Source of the DNA: Aralia elata
Lineage: Eukaryota > Streptophyta > Magnoliopsida > Apiales > Araliaceae
Direction of reading: 5' to 3'
Length of the DNA: 64,000 nucleotides
NCBI GenBank assembly: GCA_034770075.1
Contig: JAVJAP010000143.1
Coordinates: 1,736,001-1,800,000, forward strand
The notes under the pieces were generated by a model. It did not search any database, was not told where the DNA came from, and saw only the letters and a list, made by a program, of their open reading frames with translations. Made by a program: the position numbers and the translations under genes. Below, piece by piece: positions 11,701-22,925 of this stretch. Position 1 is the stretch's first letter. Each line of letters begins with the position of its first letter.

Positions 11701-12197
11701 AAAAGTCAGGCTGAAGACTTAAAAACAAGCACTAATGGGAGGCAACCCATGGGGTTAATGATAGTTAGATTTGAATTTATTCATTTTAGGTTCAAGTATT
11801 TCAGTTTAAGTTTTTATTAGGAGTTTGTAAAATTAATTAATTAAGTCAAGTTTTTCTCCGCAGGAGATACAAGCTGTGGTAGCATCAAATTTGTGGCAAG
11901 CATGCTAGGAAGGGGCTAAGGAAGTGAAGCTTGAAGAAGGGAAATTTTTTGGCTTTGCAAAAATTGAGCCGGACCATGCAGGGATTTGGGGCCGCGGCGC
12001 ACAATATTAAGAGCCGCGGCATACCTCTAGGGCCGAGGCACCCACTTTCAAAAGCCGCAATGCTCAACCCTTCAGCACAAAATAAAAAACCCAATCAGAG
12101 ATTAGGGGCCGCGTCGCGCAAATTCAAAGGCCGCGGCGCTCATTCAGAAGTCGCGGCGCATAGATAAAGAGCCGCGACCGTCGTGTGTATATCAACA
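11701..12197 (+). other. post-pol non-coding region with CG-rich motif cluster
   Basis: It begins with the Athila post-pol signature around 11735-11755 (GGGAGGCAACCC) and has no credible gene. From 11991 to 12180 it carries at least five copies of a GCCGCGGCGC-like motif (11991-12000, 12013-12020, 12108-12118, 12129-12138, 12150-12159) spaced by AT-rich fillers. Part of this stretch may be U3 of the 3' LTR, but the left LTR boundary could not be placed. Confidence 0.55.
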
Positions 12198-12361
12198 GAT
12201 ATCCAAATTATCTAGATTAAATTAATTAATGAATAATTAGTGCTTAGAATTAGTTAGGTTATAATTCGCTCCTCGTGGGATCACCAACTCCACTTACACT
12301 TTGTTACTTGATTGACCGTGTATACTTGCACGTAAATTGCTAGTATAGATTTTGCCCATCA
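12198..12361 (+). repeat. 3' end of the 3' LTR of the pol-deleted Athila element
   Basis: The 164 bp here match 6288-6451 with a handful of substitutions and end in the same CCCATCA. Sequence then switches abruptly to minus-strand Athila coding at 12362. Confidence 0.82.
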
Positions 12362-13293
12362 ATATCTTTCATGAACTTCATATAACTAGGCATCTGCTCT
12401 AATGCATCAGCGAACGGGATATTAATTTGCAGCTTCTTAAACACCTCCAAGAATTTTAAAAATTGTTTATCCAGCTTTTGTTTCTGTAAATGTTGTGGAA
12501 ACACCACGAGATGCATAATAGGAATCTGCTTGCCTCCATCAGAACTTACAACTGGATCTTCATGTATCTTCTTTTCTTGGTCTCTGTTATTGCTATCTTT
12601 CCTCGTAGTATCGCTATTATCTCCATATGACTTCTTTGATGTTCCACCAACAATCTTGGGTAACTCTTTACCGCTACGAAGTGTAATAACCTTGCAATGT
12701 CCTGGCCTTCCCTCCTAGTATTGATCTCGGTGTCGCTTGGCAAAGTTCCTTAAGGGCGATTGTTAATGGCGTTAGCAAGCTGTCCCACTTGGTTTTCGAG
12801 GTTCTCAATTGACACCTCTTGGTTGTTCATCCTCATCTCAGTCTGAGTTATGAACTTCGAAAGAAGTTCCTCCAAGTTTGACTTTTTCTCTAGTTGTGGA
12901 GGAGCTTGAGTCGAGAATCCTAGCAGGTATGGTTGTCTTGGAGCTGAAGTTTGGGCTTGATTATTATTGCTCCAAGAAAAGTTTGGGTGATTTCTCCATC
13001 CAGGATTATAGTTGTTGGGATTATTGTCATTTTGCTGCCTGTTGTAATTACTAATGTACTGTACTGACTCCGAACTGATAGCGCATTGATGACTCGGATG
13101 ATTCCCAGCACATAATTCATAAATCATTGCCACACTTTGAACATATTGCACCCTTAGATCATCAATCTTCTTCGTCAGCGTAGCAACCTGCGCAGCTAAA
13201 GCAGTCACTGCATCGAGTTCATAAATCCTAGCTGTCTTTGGCTAGTTTATCTTTGCAGAAGGCCACTAATAATTGTTAGTAGCCATCATCTCC
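12362..13293 (-). pseudogene. gag: Athila A gag C-terminus and linker to protease
   Basis: Minus-strand coding shows the Gag zinc knuckle (YELCAGNHPSHQCAI), the Asn/Gln-rich tail (NYNPGWRNHPNFSWSNNN), a heptad-like stretch ending LENQVGQLANAINNRP and the conserved PFADALEQMPSYMKFMKDI segment at the very end. Stops and a frame change occur near 12740-12750 and around 13240-13262. Coding is cut at 12362 by the LTR of the plus-strand element. It is a fragment with no possible product of its own. Confidence 0.82.
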
Positions 13294-13298
13294 AATAG

Positions 13299-15502
13299 TG
13301 TTGGTCGATTTAGCAATCGATAAACACACACGTGCAAGTATACACGGCCCATAAGTAATATATGATAAGACATGAGTCGAACCCACAGGGAATTATGACA
13401 AATAATAACCAAGTACCAATCGTATATCAATTTGATCTAATTTAAACGATGAAGGTTTGATTGTTTGTTGATTGGTTGAGTTCACAAGTCAAGTAATGAT
13501 AAAATGCGGTAAAATATCAAGATATAAAGGTCTAAGATTACAATTTCCCCCAACACGTCATTTGAATCTCCTAACTCTCTCTTTTCAATCAGTTATAACA
13601 TACGAATTGACAACTGAGAAATCAAAACTACATAAGAGCCTCTGTCGATGGTCAATCACGAATCTTCCTAAGCAGTGCATAGGTATATGTCTATCCTATA
13701 CACTATCAAGAGACTAATTTCAGGAATGATTAATAGACACGTGTCACCAAATCTAATTAATCGTCCCCTCAATTACCAACATTCACATCGGAAGTCATTA
13801 AGACTAGATTCTCAATTGGTTGCATGCGGTAATTAGGTATATATCTATCCCAACTACTATCAAGATACCTATTATTGCAGATAATTAATAAGACACACGT
13901 CACTTAATTCGATTAATAACCCACAACAATCTATACTCTCGCATGTTATCATAACTAGGTCTTAACCTATAATTCGTTCGTCAAGTTCATATAAGTTCCC
14001 AAGGTAATTACGGGCCAAGCAATTAATCTAGAAAGCAAAGGTTATGACAATCAATTCACAAATGCATAACTAAAATCAATAGAGAGAGAAATCAATTCAA
14101 TTTAAGTGTTGGGTTCCATTACAATCTTAGAATAGAAGGTTAGTTCATGATAGCTACAATAAACATCAATTTCAATTTATACATTGTCAAATTTAAATTA
14201 CAAAGGAGTTGAAAATCTAGAAATGAAACCACTTTTGAAGTTGTTCAGCTGTTATTCCTTTGGTTGTTGTTGGTTTCCAGCTATCCTCCTTAGTTTTGCA
14301 ATTCTTGTTGACCGAGTTCCTTGGCTTGTGGCTTGATTCAGCTTGATTTGCAGCCTTTAGCCCTGTTGTTTGATGTATTTTTGTAGCCTCCCTTTCTCTA
14401 GATATCTGATATGTAGCTTAGAAGAGATTATATATAGCCTCCATTAAGAAACCCTAGCTAAAATCGGACAAAATGGAGCTCAGATCGCACTAAAACTCTG
14501 TCATATCGCACTCAGGACGGCGTTGGCGCGCGCGCGCCCAGGCCCTGGTTGGCCCATGCTGAGTGCCGCACGCCCACGCCGCGCACCCGCACGCCAACGC
14601 GCGCACCTGCGCCCAGGCCCTGGCCGCACGCCAGGCGCCCCCAAGCTGCCGAGTGCATCCGGCCCGCACATCCACGCCGCGCGCTCGCACGCCAGCGTGC
14701 GCGCCCGCGCCTAGCGCCTGCCCTTCTGCCGAGCGTTGCCGAGTGCTGCCAAGCCGCACGCCCACGCTGCGCGCCCGCACGCCAGCGCGCGCGCCCGTGC
14801 CTAGCGCCTGCCCATCTGCTGAGGCTGGCAGCCGAGGCATGCCGAGCGGTGCCGAGCCGCGCGCGCGCACGCCCAATGCCGACGCCTGCCATGCCATGTC
14901 GAGCCCCAGGTGCCCAGCGCCCGCGCACCGTGCGGCCTCCGCGCCCAGCGCCTGGCTGGTGCCCCCAGTTGCTGCACGTCGTGCCCGCGGCTTGGTCGAC
15001 GCCGCACGCCGTGCACGCCTTTCAACGCCGTGCACGCCCAACTTCCAAATGTCATCAAATTCATCGCCGAGCATCGCCAAACACAACTTTTTGCCGTATT
15101 ATCATTCGGGCACAGATATCCAAGCACAGGCTTGCCTTCGTGGTATGGCCGACGCCGAACGCCGTGCACGCTTTCCGACGTCGTGCACACCCAACTATCA
15201 AATGTTATCAAATTAAGCACCGAGCGTCGCTAAACACAAATTTTCATCATACTACCATTCGGGCACATACGTCTAAGCACGGATAAAAAGTCATTACGAG
15301 CATCGATCCGAGCGGTCTTTATTTCCATTCCTACAAACATAATAAAAATGCATCAAAGCAACATAAAACATGTAAAAATAACTAAAAACTAAATTATGTA
15401 GAAATATGATAAAAATAACTAAAAACCATATAAAAGTCCCAAAAACTAACAAACTATCAAGGTCAAAGGTACCCAAATTGTGTGTATAAAACACCCTCAT
15501 CA
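13299..15502 (-). mobile_element. solo LTR of an Athila-like family, 2204 bp
   Basis: It has perfect 5-bp TSDs AATAG at 13294-13298 and 15503-15507. Excision restores an uninterrupted Gag reading (AYELLE then MMATNNY). On the minus strand it begins TGATGAGGGTG and ends CGACCAACA. It is the same family as the 5' LTR of element C (40358-42258): termini, TATA context and leader-like tail match, while the central CpG-rich domain differs in length and order. A minus-strand TATA box (TATATATAA) is at 14428-14436, next to the CpG-rich domain. No gene is present; the many GC-rich open frames here are compositional. Confidence 0.9.
14500..15250. repeat. CpG-dense low-complexity domain inside LTR
   Basis: About 500 bp (14515-15010) is composed almost entirely of scrambled GCGCGC, CCCACGC and CGCACGCC words. 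A less dense 3' flank carries two diverged ~110-bp repeats with GTCGTGCACGCC-like words. The surrounding LTR is AT-rich. A similar block lies at 40660-41095 in the other copy. Open frames in several phases are a by-product of stop-poor GC sequence. Confidence 0.8.
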
Positions 15503-16225
15503 AATAGCTCATAAGTATCGTCAAAGTTCTTCCCTATTAAAGCTCCACCTGCAGTCGCATCAACACTGGTTCGAGTGGCACTGAATAACCAGTTGTAGAA
15601 TGTCTGAACCTTTAACCACCTAGGAATGCCATGATGAGGGCATCTTCACAGTAGATCATTGAATCACTCCCAAGCTTCATAAAGAGACTCGAAATCATGT
15701 TGTACGAAAGAGGTAACGTCATTTCTTTTCTTTGTAGTCTTTGTTGGCGGAAAGAATTTTTTCTAGGAACTTTTAAGCCAAATCATTCCATGTAGTGATA
15801 AACCCTGCCGGAAGTGAATGCAACTAACTCTCGGCTTTATCACGGAATGTGAAAGGAAAAAGTTAGAGTCTAATAGCATCCTCGGTAACTCCGGTATACT
15901 TAAACGTGTCGTAGATCTCCAAAAAGCTCACCAAATGATCATTTGGGTCATCATTAGGCAATCCCCCAAACTGCACTAAATTATACATCATTTGGATAGT
16001 ACCCGGCTTGATCTCAAAATCATTTGCTTGAATAACGGACCTCTGAATGCTCGATTGGATTTCTGTAACAAGTGGCATAGCATAATCCCTTAGCGATTTC
16101 TGTTCTTCTGCAGCCATGGCCTCTTGATTTCATGTATCTAGACAAAATTTGTGTAGCCTTTTGAAAGTTCTCTCGATATCTTCTTCGTATAGAAGTGGTT
16201 CCAAGCCTTAAGAACGTGTTCGCAT
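15503..16225 (-). pseudogene. gag: Athila A gag N-terminus
   Basis: Coding starts near the ATG at 16225 with a short Met-Arg-Thr-Arg-Ser start, followed by stops. It then shows an open core at 16117-15863 (MAAEEQKSLRDYAMPLVTEI; GGLPNDDPNDHLVSFLEIYD) equivalent to the Gag at 61320. Downstream of 15863 it is fragmented by stops and frame changes until the solo LTR at 15502. Confidence 0.8.
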
Positions 16226-16324
16226 ACAGAAATCAAGAGTACTTGCAAAAATTAAAACAAAAAAATACGTTTAAATTAAGATCAAATTAATTGAAATTAA
16301 TATTGAAAAGATTATTAGTAATAT

Positions 16325-16342
16325 TCCCCGGCAACGACGCCA
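16325..16342 (-). other. primer binding site, tRNA-Asp type
   Basis: The minus strand reads TGGCGTCGTTGCCGGGGA, one mismatch from the tRNA-Asp complement, a few bases from the LTR end. Confidence 0.82.
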
Positions 16343-16346
16343 AAAA

Positions 16347-17235
16347 TTTATTATCTAATTTCAGTATTGACAATTTCCGTGCAAGTATACACGATCAACA
16401 AGTAATATATTAGTAAGTAGAGTGTCGTTCCCAAGAACAATTTTACTATTAACTGACCAAGTACTAACGTTAAATCAATTCAATTTTATTTTAATCCAAT
16501 GGATTAAGATTATGAAATTAAATTAATTAAAATAAAAAAAGAAATTACTAAGAAAGGATTAATATCAGATTAAAATGCTAAGATTACAATTTTTCCCAAT
16601 GCCTCGTCTAAATCTTTTTACTCTCCTTTCAATTAATCAATCATAGCGAATCGTTAACCGAGAATTCTGTAGTATTTATAAAACCTCTTTCGATACTTAA
16701 ATAAAAATATCTCTTCTAATTAAATCACTATATTCCTATGTGAAATAATTTAGAACAGATTCTTTAAGTTTAAATTCTCACAAGGGTTACATACGGCATA
16801 TAGGTATATTCCTATCCTATACACAAATCATGTTATTCAATCCAAAGAAGAATAATCTAGACGCATGTCATCATATTCAGATCTAACCCTATAGTACATC
16901 TTCCAATTTCATATAGGATGTCACACTAATTATTGATCAGACAATCATAACTTGAAGCGCAAAATATGATAAACGATTTACTTATGATCAACAATAATTA
17001 AAAAGAGAGAAAATTAATTTAAACTAATCATCGGGTTCCATTGCAATCTTAATAAGAAAATTAGTTCATAGCATAGTTAAAGAACATCATCCCCAAATTA
17101 AATAACATCATAATATTACAAAAATTAAAAGAAAAGAAATAAAAATCTGTGTAGCAGCTCTCGATCTCCACGCTCAGCCTCGAATCCTTCCTCTCCCTTG
17201 TGTTCTCCTTCACGATCCTTGGAATATCTGATAAT
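16347..17235 (-). repeat. 5' LTR of Athila A, 3' segment
   Basis: LTR sequence adjacent to the primer site; the left edge is uncertain by a few bases because the terminal CA is not clear. It shares the block around GTGCAAGTATACACG with the other Athila LTRs. It stops at 17235, where element B is inserted; the remainder is at 38953-39567. No gene is present. Confidence 0.72.
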
Positions 17236-18549
17236 TGGGAGCTGTCATTTAACAATCCTAAATTAACCTCACTTTCTATTCACAAATTCAACAATTAGCA
17301 CAGTAGTAAGCAAGGATCGATCCTATTGGGAGTACGTGTTTAAAATCTATTCAATGACAAAAGATGGGGGTTTCGAAAATCAATTATCTAATTAAACAAA
17401 ATCAAGTAATGGGTTTAACCAATAAATAAACAAGTTCAGTTCTTTAGTTCAGATCCAGCAAATCACAGTAATTATTCAACCAAGATATTATTATTTACCC
17501 TTTAATGAAGCTATTAGCCCTAGATAACAATAAGCTCTGGTATCTGAAATTCTCCTTAAATATTCACTTAATAAAACAAGCTCTTTACCAGATTCTAACT
17601 ATCATATAACCAAAAACAAGCTCTTTAGATTTAATATGATAGCAACGTTAAGGACTAGAGAATTAGGCTAATTCAAGCAATAAACACACAAGCTCGGTTT
17701 ATTTAACTTGCTTCCTGATAACCTTAGTAATAATCAAAAGTTCTGACACAATCAATATTACTAATTGCTACTGGTGACAAGGAATACTATCAATTATACG
17801 TAATATTACTCCTTAGTCTAGCATATGTTAAGGATCAAACTAATCCAATTAACCATATTGAATTAATAAAATCAATTAGCATGCAAACAGTTGAAAATAG
17901 ATTATCAGAATAAGTTTCATGCAAGAAGGAATAAAGAATAAAACTTGATTAATCAATTACTTGTAAATAAGGTTTCACCTCCCTTTAGAACTGAATATAG
18001 AAAATTAGCCTGACATCCTTCAATCTTATAAAACTAGGGTTTTTTTTAATGTAGGTGATGATATATTCCTTAATATCTAACTACATGCATCTATTTATAT
18101 TCCTAAGATAATATACTAAGCTATTAAGAAATAACAATCCAAAACTAATTAGAATTCCTAGAAATCCGCGCTTGAAAAATAACTTCTTTTATTCCACTTC
18201 CGCCATCTTCGCCAGGGCAAAGATTTTTATTCTTGGTGAGCTCACCGGGGCAAAGATCAACAGAGAGGTCTGGGCTGCGGTGGTTCCACAAGGCGCTAGG
18301 GCGAAGTCGAATAGAGTGCTTCTCGCCGAGGCAAAGTTCCTTAGGCCAAAAAGCTCGTCGGGGCGAAGATGCCTGAAAATCCAATTTTTTTCTTTTTCTC
18401 GCTTTTGCTCCAATTTTTTATCTTTCTCCACTTTTAACTTCGAATTCTCCTGAAATCAATAAACACTCTAATAAATGCATATACACAATAAAACATGCAA
18501 TAAACTAAAGATAAAGGAATCAATATACATGAAAATTATGCACTTATCA
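17236..18549 (-). repeat. 3' LTR of Athila B (1314 bp)
   Basis: On the minus strand it starts TGATAAGTGCATAATTTTC at 18549 and ends AGCTCCCA at 17236. It contains a TATAAATA box (minus, 18099-18092). Upstream of the box, 18200-18370 holds five decayed copies of a CTCGCCGGGGCGAAG-like motif. Some G and C bases have changed to A or T relative to the 5' LTR, as expected from methylation decay. A polypurine tract (GTGTGGGAGAATT, minus) abuts it at 18550-18562. Confidence 0.88.
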
Positions 18550-19838
18550 AATTCTCCCACACTTAGTCTTTACACGTCCTCGTGTAAATTAAACTAAACA
18601 AAGGTCCAATTGAATACATTTGAGATTCGTTTAACCAAGCTTTCAAAAAGGTTTAAATCAATTACCAACCATGAATATTAACACTAACTAACAGGAATTC
18701 GGTCAACACATCATCAATCAATTTAGAACAATATCCTCGCCATTCCCCACCGAACATCTCTAAACCAAACTGTGGCCACAAAAGTATCTTTTCTATGATC
18801 TACACACATACTCAACTCAGTTATCATGGAATAACAACTGTGCACACTGACTCAAAACTCAAAATATATTTTCTCTGTTATTTTTTCCTTTTTCTCCAGA
18901 ACCAACATCTTCACATTCTTTCCAGGTGAATGCATTTTATGCTCCGTTTCACCTTTCTCAATCTTTCTTAAGTGAGTGCATTTTATGATCCATCTCACTT
19001 ATCTGCTTACCAATGAGTGCGTTTTACGCTCCATCTCGTTGCATGTGTTTATGGATGAGTGCGTTTTATGCTCCATCTCATCCCACCACATGTTTCTCTT
19101 TTGCATTTTTTCTCATTCACTTTTTCAAGAAATTATCAATTTCTTCTTGTTTTATTTTCTCATGGTCCTGCAACAGCATTAGCAGTAAAATAGCTCTAAA
19201 TAATGAAATCAATGCACATAGACAACTCCACAGATAACTCAGCCAAATAAGCATATATCTCATATTTAAGAACTCATGCAATACAAATTCAATTCAAATC
19301 AGTTACTATGGATCATGACTTAGTTATCATTATTCATTAACTAATTCCACATCAAACAAATTCTATCAATTAGCATCAATTTTCATTCTTTAACCAAAAA
19401 CCTTCAACAGGTTAGCCAAATAAAACCGTAGAGCCAAATTTTTTTAGAGTTTTAGAGCAAGGAATTCTCAATTTTTCAATTTTTTCACAAACAACTCAGA
19501 TTGTTAAACTTAGAGCAAAACCTAAATATAACTTCCCCCGCACTCAAACCTTACATTGTCCCCAATGTAAGATAATCATGCAAAGATGAAGTAACTAACT
19601 AACAAGTAACTAACTAACATGAAACTAATAAACTAAAAAGTAAAGGTATAAAAAAATTAAATCTGAGATCTTAGGTTGCCTCCCAAGCAGCTACCCTTGT
19701 TTATTGTCATTGGCTCGACATCCTCCCTTTTTTTTATTCCGCATCCGTTGGATCCTCGAGATTCATCACCTCAATATTTTCCACTTGAAAACCTTCATGA
19801 AAGAGTTTCAACCTGTGTCCATTCACATTAAAAACTTT
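18550..19838 (-). other. post-pol tail of Athila B with hairpin repeat block
   Basis: There is no credible gene. Athila elements often keep an env-like frame here, but none is recognisable. The minus-strand signature GGGAGGCAACC lies near 19676-19688, as after pol in other Athila copies. A four-unit repeat at 18925-19083 is annotated separately. The tail ends in a polypurine tract next to the 3' LTR. Confidence 0.7.
18925..19083 (-). repeat. four tandem hairpin units with covarying stems
   Basis: The units are 18925-18953, 18970-19000, 19011-19041 and 19053-19083, starting 41 to 45 bp apart. In plus-strand text the outer arms are GGTGAA/TTTCACC, AAGTGAG/CTCACTT, CAATGAG/CTCGTTG and GGATGAG/CTCATCC. 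The arms differ between units but stay complementary within each, apart from one mismatch in the third (a wobble on one strand only). The loop core is nearly constant (TGCRTTTTAYGCTCCAT). An inner GCA/TGC pairing becomes GCG/CGC in the third unit. Read as minus-strand codons, the units give a repeated peptide resembling DEMEHKTHS, so a peptide repeat is an alternative explanation. Confidence 0.65.
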
Positions 19839-20910
19839 TTATGTACTTGGGCTCTGAATTTCAATTGCACCATGAAGAAAAATGTTAATATCAACAAAAG
19901 GTCCTACCCGTCTAGATCTCAACTTACCCGAAAATAATTTGAGCCTAGAATGGTAAAGGAGAACTTTTTGTCCTACAACAAAATTCTTTCGAATGAGCCT
20001 GCTATCATGAAAAGCTTTTGTCTTCTCCTTATATATCTTGGAACTCTCATAAGCATCGTTCCTCAATTCTTCCAATTCCTACAACTGTAGCTTCCGTTGT
20101 TCACCAGCCTTGTCCATCTCCATATTGCATTGCTTGATTGCCCAAAAAGCTCTATGTTTTAGTTCAACAGGCAGGTGACATGGCTTCTCATATTAGTCAT
20201 GTAAGGTGACATACCGATCATGGTTTTGTATGCCGTTTTGTAAGCCTAAAGTCTATCCTCAAACCGCAAACTCCAATCCTTCCTATTAGGGTTGACCACC
20301 TTCTCTAAAATGGACTTGATCTCTCTATTGGAAACCTCAGCTTGGCCATTACTTTGTGGATGGTAGGATGTAGAAACTTTATGCAAAACACTGTATTTCT
20401 TTAATAGCGCAGCTAGCATCCTATTACAAAAATGCATACCCCTATCATTGATAATGGCCCTTGGTGTTCTAAACCTGCAAAATATATTAATCTTGACAAA
20501 ATCTGTAACAGTTTTAGAGTCGTCAGTCCTGGTAGCTTTAGCTTCCACCTATTTAGAGAAATAATCAACGGCTAACAAGATATACAAATTACCAAAAGAA
20601 ATAGAAAAAGGGCCCATAAAATCAATACCCCAAACATCAAGAATTTCAAGAACTAAGATGGGAGTTTGTGGCATTTGATTCCTATGTGTTATGTTACCGG
20701 TTCTTTAGCAATTCTCACATGCTTTACAAAACAGGAAAGAGTCATGAATAGGTTAGGCCAATAAAAACCACTCTCAAAGACCTTATGAGCAGTCCTCTTA
20801 GGTCCAAAGTGTCCTCCATAAACATATGAGTGACAAAAAGTAAGAATAGATAGGAATTCATGATCAGGTACACATCTCCTAACAATTTGGTCATAGCAAA
20901 ATTTCCACAA
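19839..20910 (-). pseudogene. Athila B integrase
   Basis: The minus strand shows a degraded N-terminal zinc-binding region (H near GGHFGPKRTAHKV; the Cys pair is damaged) and a catalytic core with PRAIINDRGMHFCN supplying the second Asp and SNREIKSILEKV the Glu. A C-terminal DNA-binding tail (RKNFVVGQKVLLYHSRLKLF) is at 20020-19910. Stops break it, including one about codon 1 of 20548 where related proteins have Trp. It would insert element cDNA into the chromosome if intact. Confidence 0.83.
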
Positions 20911-21188
20911 ATATGGGTCATCCTATACGTAATATTTAGCATCGCTCCTGAGTTTTTCTTTTTGGGCTTTAGAATAACCATCAGGCATATGTTGACTAAT
21001 AAGGTAATTGACAATGTTTACAAACTAAGGTAATGCTTTATCAATTTTAAACAAATACTCATCTGGGAAAGAATCCTGTAAAGGTAGTGCATCTTTAACC
21101 CACAACAGTCTACTCAAATGATCTGCTACCATGTTTTCAGCTCCCTTCTTATCTTTGATCTCTAAGTTAAACTCTTACAACAACAAAA

Positions 21189-21467
21189 TCAACCGTATGA
21201 TTTGAGGCTTTGAGTCCTTCTTTGTCGCAAGTACCTAAAAGCAGCATGATCAGAATAGACAATCACTTTAGTACCAAGTGAATAAGATTTAAACTTGTCT
21301 AAAGCAAATACAACCGACAACAACTCTTTTTCATTTGTGTAATTGATTTGAGCAGCATTTAATGTCCTAGAAGCATAGTATATGGCATGTAAAACTTTGT
21401 GAACCTTTTGCCTTAAAACAGCTCCGACTGTATAGTTGCTAGCGTCACACATAATCTCAAAAGGCAA
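21189..21467 (-). pseudogene. Athila B RNase H
   Basis: The frame contains CDASNYTVGAVL, NEKELLSVVFALDKF and YSDHAAFRYL, matching the Asp, Glu and Asp positions of the Ty3-type RNase H that removes RNA from RNA/DNA hybrids. It is followed by stops toward integrase. Confidence 0.85.
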
Positions 21468-22736
21468 GTTCCAGTTAGGTAGTTGTTGATAGGTGTTGAG
21501 GTTAAAAGCTTCTTTAATGCGTCAAATGCTTCCTTGCACTCATCATTGAAATGGAACTGCACATCTTTTTGCAGCAACTTATATAGTAGCAAAGCTAGCT
21601 TGAAAAAGTCCTTGATAAATCTTCTATAGAAACATGCATGGCTAAGAAAAAATCGAATCTCCTGCACATTTACAGGGTAAGGCAAAGCAGTAATTATTTC
21701 TATTTTAGCTTTATCAACTTCTAATCCTTTAACAGATACTATATGACCAAGTACTATACCTTGTTCTACCATAAAGTGACATTTTTCCCAATTTAGAACA
21801 AGGTTAGTTTCCAAACATCTGTCAAGTACTTTAGTTAAGTTCTCTAACATGCATCTAATGAGTCACCATGGATTGTAAAATCATCCATAAAAACCTCTAT
21901 ACAACTTTCAAGAAAATCAGAAAATATACTTACCATGCACCTTTGAAAGGTACCCGGTGCATTGCACAGTCCAAAAGACATCCTCCTATAAACAAATGTA
22001 CCAAAAGGGCATGTGAAGGTATTCTTGTCTTAATCTTCTGGGGCAATTACAATCTGGTTGTAACCTGAAAATCCATCCAAAAAATAATAGTAAGTATGGC
22101 CAGCCAATCTTTCTAACATTTGATCAATAAAGGGAAGAGGAAAATGGTCTTTTCTTGTGACTACATTTAGTTTTCTGCAGTCAATACAGACTCTCTACCC
22201 TGTTTGCATCCTTGTTGGCACAACTTATTATTATTATTCTAAACGACAGTGATTCCAGATTTCTTAGGAATGACCTGGACTGGACTCACCCATTGGCTGT
22301 CTGAGATTGGGTGGATAATACCTGCATCTAGCAACTTCAGAACTTCTTTCTTTACTACCTCCATCATGGGTGGATTTAATCTTCTTTGAGCATCTCTGGT
22401 AGGTCTCGCTCCTTCCTCAAACAGGATTCTATGTGTACAAACGGCTGGGCTTATTCCCTTGATATCTGTAATTATCCATCCAAAGACTGTTTTGTGATCC
22501 CTTAGAATCCGTAGCAGGTTCTCCTTTTGTGCTTGGGTCAAATTATTAGCAATTATTACAGGTAATGTGTCATTCTCCCCAAGATATGCATACTTCAAAT
22601 GGACTACAAGAGGTTTCAACTCCAAAATAGGTGTCTGTTTAACAGAAGGTAATAATTTAGTATGAGACATAGGTAACTGAATGGATAATACTACCCCTTT
22701 ATCTATGATTTTTGGCAAAGAATGTAGAGCTGCCAC
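21468..22736 (-). pseudogene. Athila B reverse transcriptase
   Basis: The N-terminal part (22736-22239) has the Athila-typical DAGIIHPISDSQWVSPVQVI. The middle is broken by stops around 22240-21855 but keeps the catalytic box as FMDD (plus-strand 21880-21891). The thumb and connection region is open at 21850-21470 (NWEKCHFMVEQGIVLGHIVS). The enzyme copied element RNA into DNA; this copy cannot. Confidence 0.87.
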
Positions 22737-22925
22737 AGTTTCCTTTAACTCTTGTTCTTGCTCGTCATCTCCTTTTTTTTCCTAACTCCATGCTATTTGT
22801 GATGGCAACCTCCAAGTTATCCTTGTGCAAATAGTCAAAAGATTACTGTACTAAAAATCAAGCACATCAATAGTATAAACATGATTAATATCACTAGGGT
22901 ACCTCAATGCCTCATATATATTAAA

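Larger units (their letters stand above)
6136..12361 (+). mobile_element. Athila-type Ty3/gypsy element with pol deleted
   Basis: The order is remnant of 5' LTR (6136-6451), tRNA-Asp primer site, gag (interrupted by a solo LTR), protease, short pol remnant, non-coding tail and remnant of 3' LTR (12198-12361). The last 164 bp of the two LTRs align without length difference (6288-6451 and 12198-12361). Reverse transcriptase, RNase H and integrase are missing between about 11600 and 11700, where protease-linked coding runs into the conserved post-pol motif GGGAGGCAACCC. This is therefore an internally deleted, non-autonomous copy. Its 3' end abuts minus-strand gag of element A at 12362, so it is probably inserted in A. 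Its own 5' LTR was cut by the Tat-type element at 1-6135. Confidence 0.82.

Noticed and set aside
14490..15286. Several overlapping Ala/Arg/Pro-rich open frames of 100-245 codons on both strands
   Set aside because: They lie in the CpG-dense domain of a solo LTR. Frames are open in many phases simply because GC-rich words lack stops, and the homologous domain at 40660-41095 does not conserve them.
18172..18453. Open frames in the CG-rich part of the Athila B LTRs (also 38549-38847)
   Set aside because: They cover LTR regulatory sequence with motif clusters and are not conserved as protein between the two LTRs.
18550..19838. env-like gene of Athila B
   Set aside because: Athila elements may carry one here, but no frame with signal peptide or membrane segments is visible in this tail.
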